A DNA stretch of 64,000 bases from Gymnorhina tibicen (taxonomy: Eukaryota > Chordata > Aves > Passeriformes > Artamidae). Location: positions 3,327,486 to 3,391,485 of the forward strand of contig VXAZ01007995.1 in the NCBI GenBank assembly GCA_013399875.1. Reading direction: 5' to 3'. Below the pieces are notes generated by a model, which was not told where the DNA came from, did not search any database, and worked only from the letters and a program-made list of their open reading frames with translations. Every line of letters starts with the position of its first letter. The stretch's first letter is position 1. Shown piece after piece: positions 27,011 to 40,335 of this stretch. Both the position numbers and the translations under genes were made by a program.

Positions 27011-27138
27011 TCTGGGTTTTAGCAAGGATTTGTTCTCTGACCTTCGCCAAGCTTCTTATTCTTTCCTTTAAAGGGTGACAAGACTCCTCCACCTACACCC
27101 AACAAAGAGAAGTATCAGTGAGCTGCAGTGTAGTGCCA
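27011..27138. repeat. Diverged duplicated segment, copy B (unclassified)
   Basis: Direct-orientation partner of 25,772-25,893, about 1.24 kb downstream, with about 84% identity over the 74-bp core. It is either an old local duplication or two insertions of one dispersed repeat. Confidence 0.7.
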
Positions 27139-28858
27139 TCATTGCCACATGGGCCTGTGGGAAATGCTCTGCCCCATTGTCCTCACCTTCATCCTCCTCA
27201 TCAGATACCTGGCCTCACCTTCCCAGCGGATGTGTCTCAGTGCCCTCTCATCTCCTGCTCATATCTTCTGTGTGAGACCAAATATTGACACTGTTTGGGA
27301 ATGGCCCTTGGCCGTGAGCACATCTCCTAACATTCAAGATAGCCCTTGACCTCTTCCCTGAGCCCTGAGCCACACAGAATAAATGCAGGAAAGAGTCACA
27401 GTGATAAAAGCTGGTTTGCAGCAGTTGGAGGTATAAGCCCAGCTCATAATGTCTGCTTTGCAACAGCTCTTTTTGGGGAGTCTCAGTGACACCAAGTGAC
27501 AGGCGTTTGGATTAGTGTTGCATCATCATCCTCTGCTGAAAGGAGTTTTGCTGTAGCCCTGCCAAACCTCCAGTTCATGATGTGCCTCAGATTTAATACA
27601 AAATAGAGAAAATTCTTCCCTATTTTTCTAAAACTGGACTTCTAAAAGCGAGTCCAGGTCCTGAATTTTACAGTATCCTCAACACTGTGCAGTGGCTGTG
27701 CCATGGGATGACTGAATAAACACGACAGTGGAGGGGCTGGGATCATCTGTGGGTTATGAGCTTGTACAACACTTGACACACTGAATCTCCTTCCTAATCA
27801 GGGCTTGTTAAGATGCTGTTACATAATATAACATTATATAAATTGGTTTATATTTCTAATCTACCAATTAGCCATGATAATAACAAGTAACTTTATAGTT
27901 GAATGCATGAAACCTCATTATCGGAATCCAATTTTTATGTGGCTTTACTTGGACTTGATAAAGTGCTGGACTCATTTAACAAGCTTCCCTTCAGCCAGAG
28001 CAGTGATCTGGGATTCTTCCCTCTGCCTTGGTTATTTATTTGCACAAAACACTAAGGGTTCTAATAGGAGTCTACTCCACACACATACCTGGCTGAAACC
28101 TGCCCTTTTTGAGTGATTAGGCAGGGACTGATAGACCAATGCAGGCAGAGCAATCAAACAACTCCCCATTTCCTTTGGAAACCAACCTAAAAATAGGGGA
28201 CAGGCAGTAGAAAACGAGACAGGAAGGCAGGAATGGATCTATCAATAGCTCCTGCCCTGCTTCCTGCTCGTTAGCGTCTCTCAGCAGATGTCAGGTAACC
28301 TTTAGAAACCCCCTAAAGCAGCGGTCATTTATCAGACATTTCTTAAATTGAGATAAAGGGAATTTGGACCCTGTACAATTATGGAAATCCCAGAAGGAAA
28401 TTTTAAAAAAGAAAAAAAGAAAAATCACAAATATAAGAAGAAAAACCCCTCTTCTCAGTGCATGTATTGTATCTCACAGAAAGTTTCTGTTTCCAGTACA
28501 GCCACAGAACAACTGGGGACTTCGTAGTCCGTCTGTACCTAAATGACCGTGTTGCACTGATCTGTGTCCCCATTCCCTTGGTGCTCCCACTGCTCTCTTG
28601 GGACTGCAATCCCAAGCAGAGCAGGAGAGGAAACACGAACTTTAGCAGCAGTGGTCCTCCCAGGAGGTGAAATGCTTGAACTCTAGGTAAGAGTAATGTT
28701 CTGCCTGCAAAATCTTGTCAGCAAGGTATTATTGGCGGTTGGTGGGAGAGAACAATCCAGGTTCTAGCCCGGTATGTCAGAGGTGAGGAAAGGATTTTCC
28801 ATCAGAGCCAGGGACCAGCCCTTCCCGCGGCAGCAGGAGCCAGAGATGGTGAGTATTG
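27139..28858. other. Non-coding interval; no gene recognised
   Basis: Unique AT-rich sequence with an A/G-rich run near 28,405-28,445. A strong donor-like ATGGTGAGTATT occurs at about 28,846-28,857, without a supported exon. Confidence 0.5.
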
Positions 28859-28875
28859 CTCACTAGATGGCGAAG
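28859..28875 (+). promoter_or_regulatory. CTCF-like core motif
   Basis: CTCACTAGATGGCGAAG fits the CTCF core (CCASYAGRKGGCR) at most positions, including the invariant-looking AG..GGC. Motif match only. Confidence 0.35.
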
Positions 28876-29983
28876 GACGCCTTCCTCCCTGCAAAGCTCC
28901 TACAGCAGCAAGGAGGGATGGAGGAAAGGGCTTGGATCACTGAGGGGAGATTTACAGGAGGCATCTGGAGCCTGCTAAAGCCACAGGAGAAGGGAGGGTG
29001 GGTTATTAAGGTTGGAGAGGTGGTACAGTTCTCCTTGAAGAGATGGTGCCACACGTTTGAGAATCTCTCTCTTCACTTGATTTGAAATAAACCTGTAGGT
29101 GAGGCCACAGCTACCAAAGCTGCGTGTCACCTCCACAGCACCATTCCTCTGCTGTCCCAGGGGTGTTCAGCAGATGCAGGATTGTAACAGCAGGGACAGA
29201 AGTGTGTCAGAGCCAGATTTAAATCCTTCCACAGAGGCTGAGTTTGTTTGACCTGAGGAAACCTCATGATTTGCCAGGCTGGGAGACCTGGCTGCCCCAG
29301 GCACCTTCAGTCTCTCAACCACAGCCGAGTAAGCATGAGAAAGGACAAAGCTCTATCTTGGGTAGTAGGCTACAAGCCAAACATGTCATTCTTAAACAAA
29401 TAAAACAAAAACCCCAAACAAATACATACATTAAAAAAACTTATGCGAGACAAAGCTGTGAGCCAAGCAAGACTGTTTTGAAAGTGTTCAACTGCGCTAG
29501 TGAGTCATAAACCAACACAGCAGCTATGGCAGTGAGTTAGAGGAGAGTAATTTCAGCCATATTTTCAGCAACAACTGGATTCCAGGAATGTCCTGCTCTT
29601 GCAAGTCATCAGTGTTTACAAGGCAAGTTCTGCACCATTTTAGCCAGATTCCCTGCCACAGCCTCAGTTATTTGCAAATAGCTCCTTCTCAGTGATGCTG
29701 GCAACTTCATGCCAGGTGTGCTCAAATTTGCACCTTCTCTGTCTGCCCAGCCCAGTGTGAACTTGTGGCTGAAGCTGCAGAAAGGAGAAGCAGAAGGTGC
29801 CCCAGCCTGAGTGTGGTGGTCATGGCACACAGATGCCAGCTCAGGCATCCAAAATGTCCCTTTACATAATGGAGCACCCCTATTCCTCCACGTGAGATGC
29901 CCCCATGAAAATGAAAGCCCATCTGCATTAATCTCCAGGCAGCAGCACCAGTAACTTCACACCTGAGTCTACAAACATGGGGT
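28876..29983. other. Non-coding interval; no gene recognised
   Basis: Includes AATAAA at about 29,086 and otherwise unique sequence. No supported exon. Confidence 0.5.
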
Positions 29984-30008
29984 AACACACACACACACAC
30001 ACACACAC
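29984..30008 (+). repeat. (AC)n microsatellite
   Basis: A perfect AC run of about 12 units, likely to be length-polymorphic. Confidence 0.95.
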
Positions 30009-30529
30009 GTAGTGATGTGTTGATACGTGCCCAGACATGAATATATAAGGCAGCAAACGGATTTTTCAACATTGCTCACAGCCCTTTGGCATAAAATTAG
30101 TCCTGAGGGTAATATTTAGCAGCCTGAGTTTTTCATTGCTTCCTCCAGCCCCAGATTCGTTATCCCTGTGCTACATTTTTTGCAGAATAATGCAAATGTA
30201 TTTCTGTCCAGAAAGCCAAGGCTGCTGCTACCCAGCTCGCCGGGATATGAAAATACCTGGACGGTGGTACTGACATTTTTCCTGAAGCTCTTTTCTGTTT
30301 AACAGAAGCAAAGTCACGTTGCTGAGAGACCCCTTAGTAACAGGAAGCAGTTGTCCAGTTTAAAGAACCAGCTAGAAAGCAAACAGCTTTGCCTCTTTTT
30401 TAAAGCCCCTCAGGACAATATTTACTTTTCTAAAATATCATTGTGCCATGGCTTTGGGACTTTGCTTGACAAACTTGGGGGTCTCTGAGCAGTTCAAAGT
30501 GGGCTTGACCTATAGCTGAGCATGGAAAA

Positions 30530-30760
30530 CAGGAACTGCATATAAATAACTAAATTACAGAGAGATCAATTCTCAGTCAACTCATTAGCAATGCCCGGCA
30601 TCTTTAAGTGATAACTCCACTCTCTAAGACCTTTACGTAATTACTTGCACAAGGCACATTTTACCCTTTGGTTCGCAAGTTTCATAAATGAAGGTTAAGT
30701 TTACTTAACCACCCAGGATTTACCAGCCATGTTAAAGCATAAAATGCATGTGCTGCCAGG
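30530..30760. promoter_or_regulatory. Candidate conserved non-coding element
   Basis: Repeat-free sequence containing AAGTGATAA, TTACGTAATTACTTG (PAR-bZIP/CREB-like TTACGTAA) and CTCATTAGCAATG. The call is inference from motif density. Confidence 0.25.
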
Positions 30761-33700
30761 TGTCTCTGCAGAAACTGCCTTGTTGATTCAGAGACTCCAA
30801 GGTTAAATGATGGCTCCTGAGTCCAAGTTAGTTTCCCACTGGGGAAAGGGAGGATCTGCACTGTAACATTGTACCACAGTTCAGACGAGGTTGATTTAAC
30901 GAGGCTTTGGAGTTAAGATAGCAGTGATTGTGAAAGCCTGAATGAAAATCAGGGGTTTTGCTGTATAGCACACCCATAACAGGAATCTTGAGTGTGCCAC
31001 GCTCCAGTTTGTTACAGAAAGATAACTACATTTTTTTCCCTAGACAGATGCCTGTTTCTATCTTCTATCTTTCGATCTGTGCTATTTGCATACTTATACA
31101 TCTGTAGGATCCATGTTCACACAGCCTTCGTATCTCTTACTCACGGTTCCTACAAGTGAGTGGTGGGCCAGATTTACTGCTGATGTGAATCAGCACAGTG
31201 TTATTAATATTTTTGGCAAGTCACACTGGCCAAAGTTAGATTGGGTGGTTTCAGGGTAGTGGGTTTGTACCTCTGTGTTTGATTGACTTTTTCATGACAG
31301 CATTTTGGATGCTCTGTTTTTTTCAGCTTTTCCACGCATTCAAGTTTTTCAGACATCACTGGAGCACCCAGTGGCTTAGTAAAGTTGTGTGTGTACCAGG
31401 AGAAACTGGGTCAGAGGGATGTGAAGCCATTGGCTTGTGTAATGCAGGAAACCTGGGAGACAGCAGCCCGTGGGGTATGCATTTCCCTTCCTCCAAACCA
31501 AGCTCTTTGCTTGACAGCAAAGTTGTCCAGATTCTGCCCCTCAGCCCCGGTGAGCTCCACCAGAACAACACGATGGGCCACGATACTGACTTCCAAGGAA
31601 GGTCTTCAGGTATAGCCAAGGCTGGACCCACCACTCCGTGGAATGCTTCAGCAATCTCTCCCCTGCTGCCTCTCCTGGAGGTCCTGCACTCCCTCCTTCA
31701 CCACATGGACAAAACAGGGAGGCATCTCCTTGTGGGTCACACAGGAACCCAGGCAGGAGCTGAGAACTAGCACATATCTCACAAAGTGCAGAACAATCTG
31801 CTGGGGACCTCTCAAGTCCCATCAGATGTTGGGGATACCTGAAGTCTGCTCACCTGAAGTTTGCTCAGATGTTTGGTCACGTTCTCATGCACCTGACAGA
31901 GGAAAGATGAGTGTATCTAATCTTCCACATGGGGTTCAGATGAAGTGGGCTGGAAAATTCTGGTCAAAAATTTGGCTCTCAAAGCCATGCCGTAACTGCT
32001 TCATCCCTCAGAGCAACCCACTGGTGTTTTGTAATTCTGTTGTTACCCTCAGATCCTGGGGAAAGTGCCTGAAAGCATTCAGTAATGTAACTTGTCACTC
32101 CTTTGTACGCTGACAAAACAGTGACCCCGAATCAGTCAGCATCACAGCATGAGAAACCTCAGATTTCCTCCTTCTCCCAATGTACAGCAAGTAAAATTCT
32201 GTTCAAAATACCACTGCTGTCCTCTTCTTTTTCTAAAGACAAAAAGATGAGTGAAAGAAGCTTCCAACACATTTATTCTTCCACTGTCATTGTCCACAGG
32301 GTTGACTTCACAGGGAGGTCTGCTCCTCTGTGCCCAGCCTTATGCCCAAAGATTGATGCATTAGATACCTGATGGCAAAAATGTCCATACTTTGTCCTGT
32401 GGAATATCCATATGTAACCAGCAATTCCTATGAGCAATATAGAAGAGTTTCCTAAGCTTCATGGAGCTGCAGAGTTACCACTAAAAGAGAAAAATCTATC
32501 CCAGGTTTCAAAGCAAAGATGGCTGCAAAGCCCTCACTGAAACCTCTTGGAATCAAGGAAAAGAAACTAGATGGTGTTTCATTCAGTTGTAGAACTTGGC
32601 TTTGTGACTTAGATAGGGCTGATCACTTCCCAGGAGGTGACGAGTTTCTTAGTAATTTGGGAAGGTAGTTTTTCAGCTGGGGTGCAGTTGAACATGGATC
32701 AGGATTTGCCCGTGGCTGATTTGGAAATGTAGGTTCTGTTCACATTGCCAGCATGGGTTTGGAGCTACAGGTGTCAGTGCACAGATGAAAACAGCTTGGA
32801 TTGGTTGTGCCTACATCACATTAGACCTGAATTCAAATCTGAGTCAGTCCCATGCTGCCAAATTTTTTTAAGGCAGAATTTGAGCTGATAACCACTAATG
32901 TGAGCTAGTGCAAGTATGGAATGGTCTTGGTCCATACACACCAGTAGGATGGGTTTAATTCCCTTTTTTACATATTTAGCAATCTACATCCATTCCTATT
33001 AATTTGTGATTGTACCCACTGATGAAACACTTCACTCACATCTGAACAGAATGGCAGCATCTCCCTACCACTGACTAGCCACAATGGAAACTTGAAAAAC
33101 AGTGGGTTGAACTCCCAGCACGACTAATGGTGGTGGGTCAGAACTTCCACCCTCTACAGTTCTGGGTGCTTCTGTGCTTCTGGCTCTCCTTGAGGGACTG
33201 TTGGTGCAGCTGTCGTGGTCTGGAGGGAGGTACAAGGCACTGTGTGCAAGAGGAGGTAGCATCTTTTATTAGAACACACTGGGTTGGAAAAAGTAGGTTA
33301 AGCTTTAAAGCACGTGAGCCTTTCTTCAGGTTTTGCCTAATTAAACCCCTCTGACCATTGCAAATCTGAGTGCAATTTTAAAGGCAGGATAGAAGTGGTG
33401 TAAAGATTTTGTAAAGGGCTCAGCACAATAGGTTATAGATTGCAATAACTAACCATTAGTCTTGGGGAAATAGCTCAGCCTCTGATCTGACATTTTAGCA
33501 GCTAAGAGCTCTGGCTAACAGATCCTACTCTGAATTACTCTCTCAAAACCTTATCAAAAGGAAATGGAGCCTTTTGAAATTGCTGGCATCTCTGGAAGAC
33601 TGGTTTATCAAATTTCCCCTGGTTCAAGCAGAAAACCTCTGTTTTCCTCTGCTCTTTAACCTCTTATTTAAAATGTCATTTTACTTTGAACTGTCAAAAG

Positions 33701-34369
33701 AGGCAGCGAGGGAAGCAGCAAGCTCACCATCAGGAGGAGGTGAAAGCTGAAACTTTACCCGTCCTTAGTGAGTTTATCCACATATCAATGGCATGCTATA
33801 CCAGCGTGTTTATTTTTATGACTAGAGCATATCCCTTAACCTCAGGGATCCGAACATTTCCCTGGAATGTACAGACGTTTCACATCATTCATTTCCCAGC
33901 GGCCCTTCCCCACACACACGCATACATAAACACACACGCTTCTATCCACATTCTCTTGATCACACTGCTGTACACAACCAGACAGCAGCTTAGCACAAGC
34001 ACACAGGCATCCCCATCCATGCCACCATCCCTATCTATAGCCCTCTACAGGAAATATGAATGTATTATATACACATCCCTGTATTTAGATGAACATCTTT
34101 ATAAAACATAGATGAACATTAATGATTTGTGTGTGCATCTGTTCATACAAGATACCCATGTGAAAATGCACATATGTGGAAAACCAGGACTGCAAAGGGC
34201 ACTAACACATGCCACAGATTCCCATGGCTGCTCGGGACCTTGCTGTGTGGTTTCTACAGCCTAGGGAAAGCATTTGGGTGGGATCCAAACAACTTCCATT
34301 AGCCAGACATTCGGATTTCACTTACCTCTGTCTTTGTATCTGTTTTAAGGGGGAAACTCCTGCCTGGAG
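30761..34369. other. Non-coding interval; no gene recognised
   Basis: Open frames up to 163 codons (31,279-32,113) overlap in several frames and resemble nothing. Two exact-length 15-bp near-copies (CCTGAAGTCTGCTCA and CCTGAAGTTTGCTCA) sit in tandem at 31,838-31,867. A decayed CA-rich stretch lies at about 33,911-33,937. Confidence 0.5.
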
Positions 34370-35000
34370 CTAATAACCAAAATAATGGAGCAGATTCCCC
34401 CTCAGAAGCCATACAGCAATTAGGATTCTGTGAAGCTGCTGCAGCTTTGCTCTGTTACAGCTCTGTCCCCTTGCCATATTGACTCAGGCTCTAATGAGAT
34501 GTTACCAAGCACTGAGGTTGTATTCAAGCTCTCATATAAGCAGCCAGCTGAGGATTGGACTCCTTTATCAGTTTGTGCTGGCTTATTGTGGGCCAAGGCC
34601 TTCAGCTGGTGTAAATCAGCCCAGCTCCACCGAGGCCATGAAAAATGAGGTGCATAAGTTAAGCATCTGTCTCAATGGCTGATGTTTATCTTTGCTCCCG
34701 TGGCCTCAATTGCACTTAAGATGAACATAAAGCCATGAAAACAGTTTAATGGGACATGGGCTTTCTGCTGATCATCTGCATGCAACTGAATTTTGCTCCA
34801 TTTGGTTGCTAGACCGAGTTCAACAGATATGCATGTTACAAATAATTTGTCATGCTCTGAGGCGTGTTCCACCCCAGGCCACAACATGTTCACAGTAATT
34901 GAAATATACAGCCAAATTCCAAGCTAGCATAAATCTCTGCTGATGTCAAGCCATATGGAAACCCATATGATTTGAGGGCTGTAAAAAAACCTAACAGCCA
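34370..35000. promoter_or_regulatory. Candidate conserved non-coding element block
   Basis: About 0.6 kb of repeat-free sequence with balanced composition, an octamer-like ATATGCATG at about 34,828, TAAT cores, and a doubled CATATG (CCATATGGAAACCCATATG near 34,952). Open frames are short. The call is inference. Confidence 0.28.
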
Positions 35001-38000
35001 ACCATGCTTTCTGGTGAGAGACTCACGCAGCTCAATCTGATTATTCTATCACAAAGAAGATTAAGAGGTGGCTTCACTAGGATGTCCGAGTACAGATGGA
35101 AAAAGGAAATACCCAGCATGGAATGGTTTTTTATTCTAGCTGAGAAATGCCACACAAGATTCATTGCTTGGAAACAAATGCCAGACAAATCTGAATGCGT
35201 GATAAAGCACAGGTTTTTTCAACATGCAATCACTGATCAAAGGATAAAGTGGACTCTGCCATTAAAAGTCTTCACACCAAGGTCAGATGCTTTTCTACAC
35301 AAAATTCTTTTGTCTAGGATATCTTGGTGGGTTCAATATAGCAGTAACAACATCAGCTGTTGAACTTGATGTTTTCTGAGAGGCTGTGACTATTTATAAG
35401 GAGCCAGTGAATTAAGGTTGAGAAAAGCCACTGTACTATCAATAGGACTAAATTTACTACAGATTGATTTAGCTTCCACTTGAAAATGCTTATGGGACTG
35501 CTAAGTAAAAAATTAGAGCAGAAAGCATTGAACTTGATAAAACACAGAGCTGAAGGACAGACTAATGATCCCTTCTCTCCACAATTATTCCTTTACTTCA
35601 AAGCCCAGTCAGTAAGCCCTAAAATCAGAACGTTTTTAGAGCTGTGAAATTGAATTCTTCTAGTTATAACACAAAAAAAGGAGATGAATCCTCTCAAACA
35701 TGAAAGAAGAAAAATTATTGATCACCGAGAAAGAAATCTGTACCTTGCTAAATTTGCATTCTTCTGCAGCAAAATCAGTGGTTTTCAGTGGATCCCAAGT
35801 GCCAAGTGTTGTGGTTGCTCCAAGTTTGAGCATTTAGCCTAAGAAAGGCCGAGGTGCCAAGTTGATTTTTAAAAGAAGTTTAAAAAAAAAGTCTTTGCAC
35901 CATCTGTTCTCTAGCAGTGGTGCATTCCTCAGGCTGAGATGTCATCAGCTTCTCATTATTATGCTTAACGATTCTTCGAAGTCAATCAAAATCAGAGACA
36001 GAACAACAGATTTGGGGTGTTTGTGCTGTGTTTGCACACTACATTGGGCCCAAAGTACATACGGGTTTTTTTGGTTATTTCCATCCATGGCTCTTTGGCA
36101 GCAGAGCTTGGAGTCAGAACCCTAGCTTGTCAAACAGATGATGATTGTGTATTATATATAATCACAATGAATAGGAGATTTGAGATGAAAATCTAAAATT
36201 GGGATGGGGTGGGAGTGAAACCAACTCACTCCAGGCCACTTTCTAATTTCAGTCATTGGTTCATATCCCTCCCAGAAGCCACAAGGCAATGCAGGGTCCC
36301 TAAATTTCTTGGAAACCGGTCCCATGCTGTCACTAAAATCAGTGGGATGCTTTGCTGTGCCTCTGCTGGAAGCCTGGGAAGGTTTTAACCAGGGGCATCC
36401 CAATCTGGGGTGCACACACACCCTTTGCAGTGGGTTACAAGGGGTTACTTAGTCCAAAGAAGAACTGGGGGCTTCCAGGGCCAGGAGGGCACATTTGCCA
36501 ACTGTGCTTTCACCAGTGGCAATGCCCACGAAGGAAGAAAAGGTTGAGGAAATCCATGCTCCAAGACGCAGAAATAAAACTCATTCCCCCAAGAAACAAG
36601 CAGCAAAGCTCAGAAGTCCAGATCTCGCTAACACATTCTTGGCTTCCCCGGGCCTCTGCACAGCTCCCAGCTGGGTGAGTAACTGCTGATTTATCCAGCC
36701 ACACTGCTCAGATGGGATTTAGGAAATAAACCAGTGGAGATTTGGATTAAACAGCCAGGGCAGAGGTGCAGGGCATTTCCCTGGCATTAGTAGCTGCCTA
36801 AGGGATTGACCAGTGGCACTTTGATGTCAGATAAAGCTCAGGAGCAATGCTTCTAGGGCTGGAGGAAGGCAGGAGCCAAATTCCAACCAGGGAAAGTGCC
36901 ACCACCCTAGAGAAAGACCCCATCCCTGAGGACATTTTTGTGATATGCACTGGCCCCTAGCAGCGATTAAATGGGTAGAGCCATGGCATGGGGACTACGT
37001 TTCTGGTGTCCAAATCAGACTCCATCCCCGTCTGATGTGCCCTCTCTGATCTGATGATCAGTAAGTCAAGACCAAGGGCAACTGAACATTGTCAGGTCTC
37101 TGCTTTCCAACAGCATCACTAACCTGCAATGTAACATCTGATGGTGAAATGGTTAAAGCAGTAATTCGGGCTCATATGGAGCTGTGTCATGCTGGAATAT
37201 TAATGATGTCATTGTAATATGGCCACTACATCATCTTGCCTCCACAGATGTTCCCCAGCCTCGTAGAGCAAGACCTTGAGCCTCTCCAGGCAGAGCTGAG
37301 CCCCAGCACCCCAGGCTGAATGCAAGTAAATGTTCTTAAATTCTGGCTGCTGTATGGTCCTGGGTGTTTTACCCTTAAAAAAGGGGTGGGAGCAGTATGA
37401 GAGGTAACTAACACAGAAGAGATATGCACATTTCGCTCAAGGTCAAAGCATCAGTTCCTTCACCACACGGTGCTAGAAAAAGACACACATAGAAATCTGC
37501 AGAGCTGAGATTGATGGCTTGCACTTGGCCTAGAGATCTCCATCTGCATAGATGCCAACAGTTTGCAGGATAAATCAGGCTTCCTGATCCTCCTCTTTAA
37601 GCCCTTTATTGGCTGGAAGGTGTCAATCCAACAAGTGGCCCATCAGATAGATAAGCACGGAATACTTTACCGTGTGCAGCTGAACTGAGCCCCTTGGGGG
37701 GTCACTACCTGGCAGAAAATGACCCAAAATATTTGTGAAACTACAGGGAAGGTGCTGCACAAACCCTCTCCTAAACCCCCTCTGTAAGACAGACAAGTCA
37801 AAGGTTGGAACAACTCTTCCCTCTCCCCTCACCAGTTTGTTTCTAATTATTTTGCACATGGATCACAAGGGGAAAAAAAAGTGTCTTATTTCACTAGGGA
37901 GGGTAAAAGAAACACACTTGATGGTACTTTAAAGAAACATCTTTCCTTTCAAAAACAACAATTCAAGTAAATTAATAGGCCTGGTCTGATGAGTATGAGT

Positions 38001-40029
38001 CATTTTCAGTACAAAATAACCACCCAAAAAAATCTGGTTTTAAATTTAGAGGAGAAGGCAGAAAAAAATGTTTATAAAATAATTAATGCATTTTTAAAAT
38101 TAGGCAATATTACCAGTGAGCAGAAGACAACTATAAATTTCCAAAATCAGAGATCAAAAAGGAACCTCTGAGTCATGACCCAGCAATAGAGTTCTTTAGT
38201 GACCAAATAATCAGAGTTTGAGATCAAAATATTACACCATGCAACTATCACAGAAAATAAACTCCACTCTGCATGTGCTTTTACAGCTTTCCACTCCATG
38301 AACATTAACAGTTTTATTCTGTTCATTTGCATAGATCAGCATTTGAGAAAGATCTCCCTTACTCTCTTCCCAAATTATTTTTTTGAAAGCTGTGAGCAGT
38401 TGATGTGTGTGTGTCTACCCCTACTCAATTTATCTGTATTTGACACAGATATCCTCCCCAAAACGCAAACTGATTTTCCGTGGACATGCACGTGTTTCCT
38501 ATTGGCAGCTGTGGGATTCGTGTGGGTGTTTGTGGCTTCTAAACACGCACATGCAGGCTCGTATGCACTTGGTATTGTTCCTGCTGGAAACCCTAAGTTT
38601 CAGTGATTTCTTCAAAAATCGTGTAAGAAACAGTAGCAGAGAAGAACATAGTTCCCTAAAGCAGCACTCCGTGCTGATAGTTAAAAGACCTTTTTTCCCC
38701 ACAGTCCTGAACAGCTACAGAGAAAACCCAGCTCCTAAGGACAACTGTAATGTGCATCCCAGATCACAGTTGCTTTAGCCACATCCCAAAAGACGGGCTA
38801 GCTCTTCCCTTCTCTGGCTCTGCTCCCACAGCTGGCTCTTCCATGTGGGCTGGGTCACTGAAACAGCTGGAAAATGAACCCTCCAGCTTTTTTTTTGCCC
38901 AGCCCTAGCGTGGGCATCACAGCCCAGAGGGCACCCAGCAAGCCAGCCTTCCTCGGGCTCAGCGCCATAATGATTTTCCTTTCCTTCCTGGCTTTTATCT
39001 TGGGCAGCTTTGGGCATATGTCAAAATCACGCACGTTCCTAACAAAGACACCTTGTCAGCCTTGAAATGTTACAGTTTTACAAAGAAATAGTGTCCATAT
39101 ACATCTGCAATGACTACACACACAATACAGCTTTGCAAAGAAGCACTCATTATATATACTGACTATATGCATATATATATATACATATAATTAGGGATAA
39201 GATACAGCATTTTTCTGTGACTCAGACCCAGAAGCAGCTGATGTATCAGAGCTGAAAGATTATGTAGATATTGACCTGAGTCAGGAGTAGTGTGGAATAA
39301 TTTAGTCCCATGGGTTAATTGACTATGAATGATCTTAAGATCACCAGACAACGTAACTAATGGCTTGTAACATGAGCTTTACATACAAGGCACGTACAAG
39401 ACACAGCATTTTGCAAAATCCCCTGCATTACTGTATGTCTCCTGCTATTGCAAATTCAATATTACACAGAATATTCATGCGTGTTTTACGCTGTGTAGTG
39501 TTTCTTATACATGTATTACATATTGAGTGGGACGTATTCTACATTATATTACATATTGTGTAGATTTGTACATAAGCCAGGACCGGGTGCCAACCCACAC
39601 TGTTCACAGCAAAAACCCAGCAGTGGGGCAGGTACAGCTTGCACTGCAGCCTGCGGGGGGCACGGTGCTGCTGAGTGGAGTCAGAATCATTTCCCCTGTC
39701 TGCAGAAGGAGATAGAGGCGTTACAAGGAGGGTTTCTGGCTAAGTCTTTTGGCTACGCACAGGTCACACTTCAAATTTTCTGTATTTCAAAGTGTTAATC
39801 GAAAAGCGACAAGTGGCTTTCACCTCTCCTCTGCTCCAAAGGAGGTCTGAGCCTGTAGAGTGGACACAAGGTGGGCACGTGAGTGGCCAAACCCAGAGAG
39901 CAGCGAGGCCGGGGCATGGGGTGCAGCCAGCCCTTCATCCCCTTCCTCCCGCGTGCTCTCACATTTTGGGTGACAAGCACAAGGGGAGCTGGTGCCTCTG
40001 GGTTTGGAACCGACCCCCGTCCCTAAAAT
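35001..40029. other. Non-coding interval; no gene recognised
   Basis: Mostly unique sequence. It contains a TA/CA simple stretch at 39,169-39,189 and a two-copy 34-bp-period motif (TATTACATATTG at 39,513 and 39,547). A 119-codon open frame at 35,004-35,363 has no recognisable domain. Confidence 0.5.
39169..39189 (+). repeat. (AT)n microsatellite
   Basis: A short AT run (CATATATATATATACATATA) in an AT-rich context. Confidence 0.8.
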
Positions 40030-40310
40030 AGCTGAACGCGGCTGTATTTAGCCTGGAAGCTTTGCTTTACTCGCGTTTTCCCCCTCCTCCTTTGCTCTCC
40101 CCGGAGCCCCGGGCGAGGGCAGGTGCCGGGGGGGCACACGCAGCAGCCGGGCTCGGGGGGCACCAACGGGGGGCCCAGAGCAGCACCTCTCTGCGGCAGG
40201 GACAGGGCCGGGCTGTGCCTCGGGGAAGGGGAAGCACCGGGGATGGGGAGCATCGGGAGTCCGGAGCAGCGGGGAGCCCACCCTGCCCGCCCCGGCAGGC
40301 GGGGAGCAGC

Positions 40311-40335
40311 AGGAGGGGGAGGAGGAGGAGGAGGA
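40311..40335 (+). repeat. (AGG)n microsatellite in the CpG-rich block
   Basis: Consecutive AGG/GGA units. An open frame through it reads as an Arg/Gly run, which is a compositional artefact. Confidence 0.75.
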
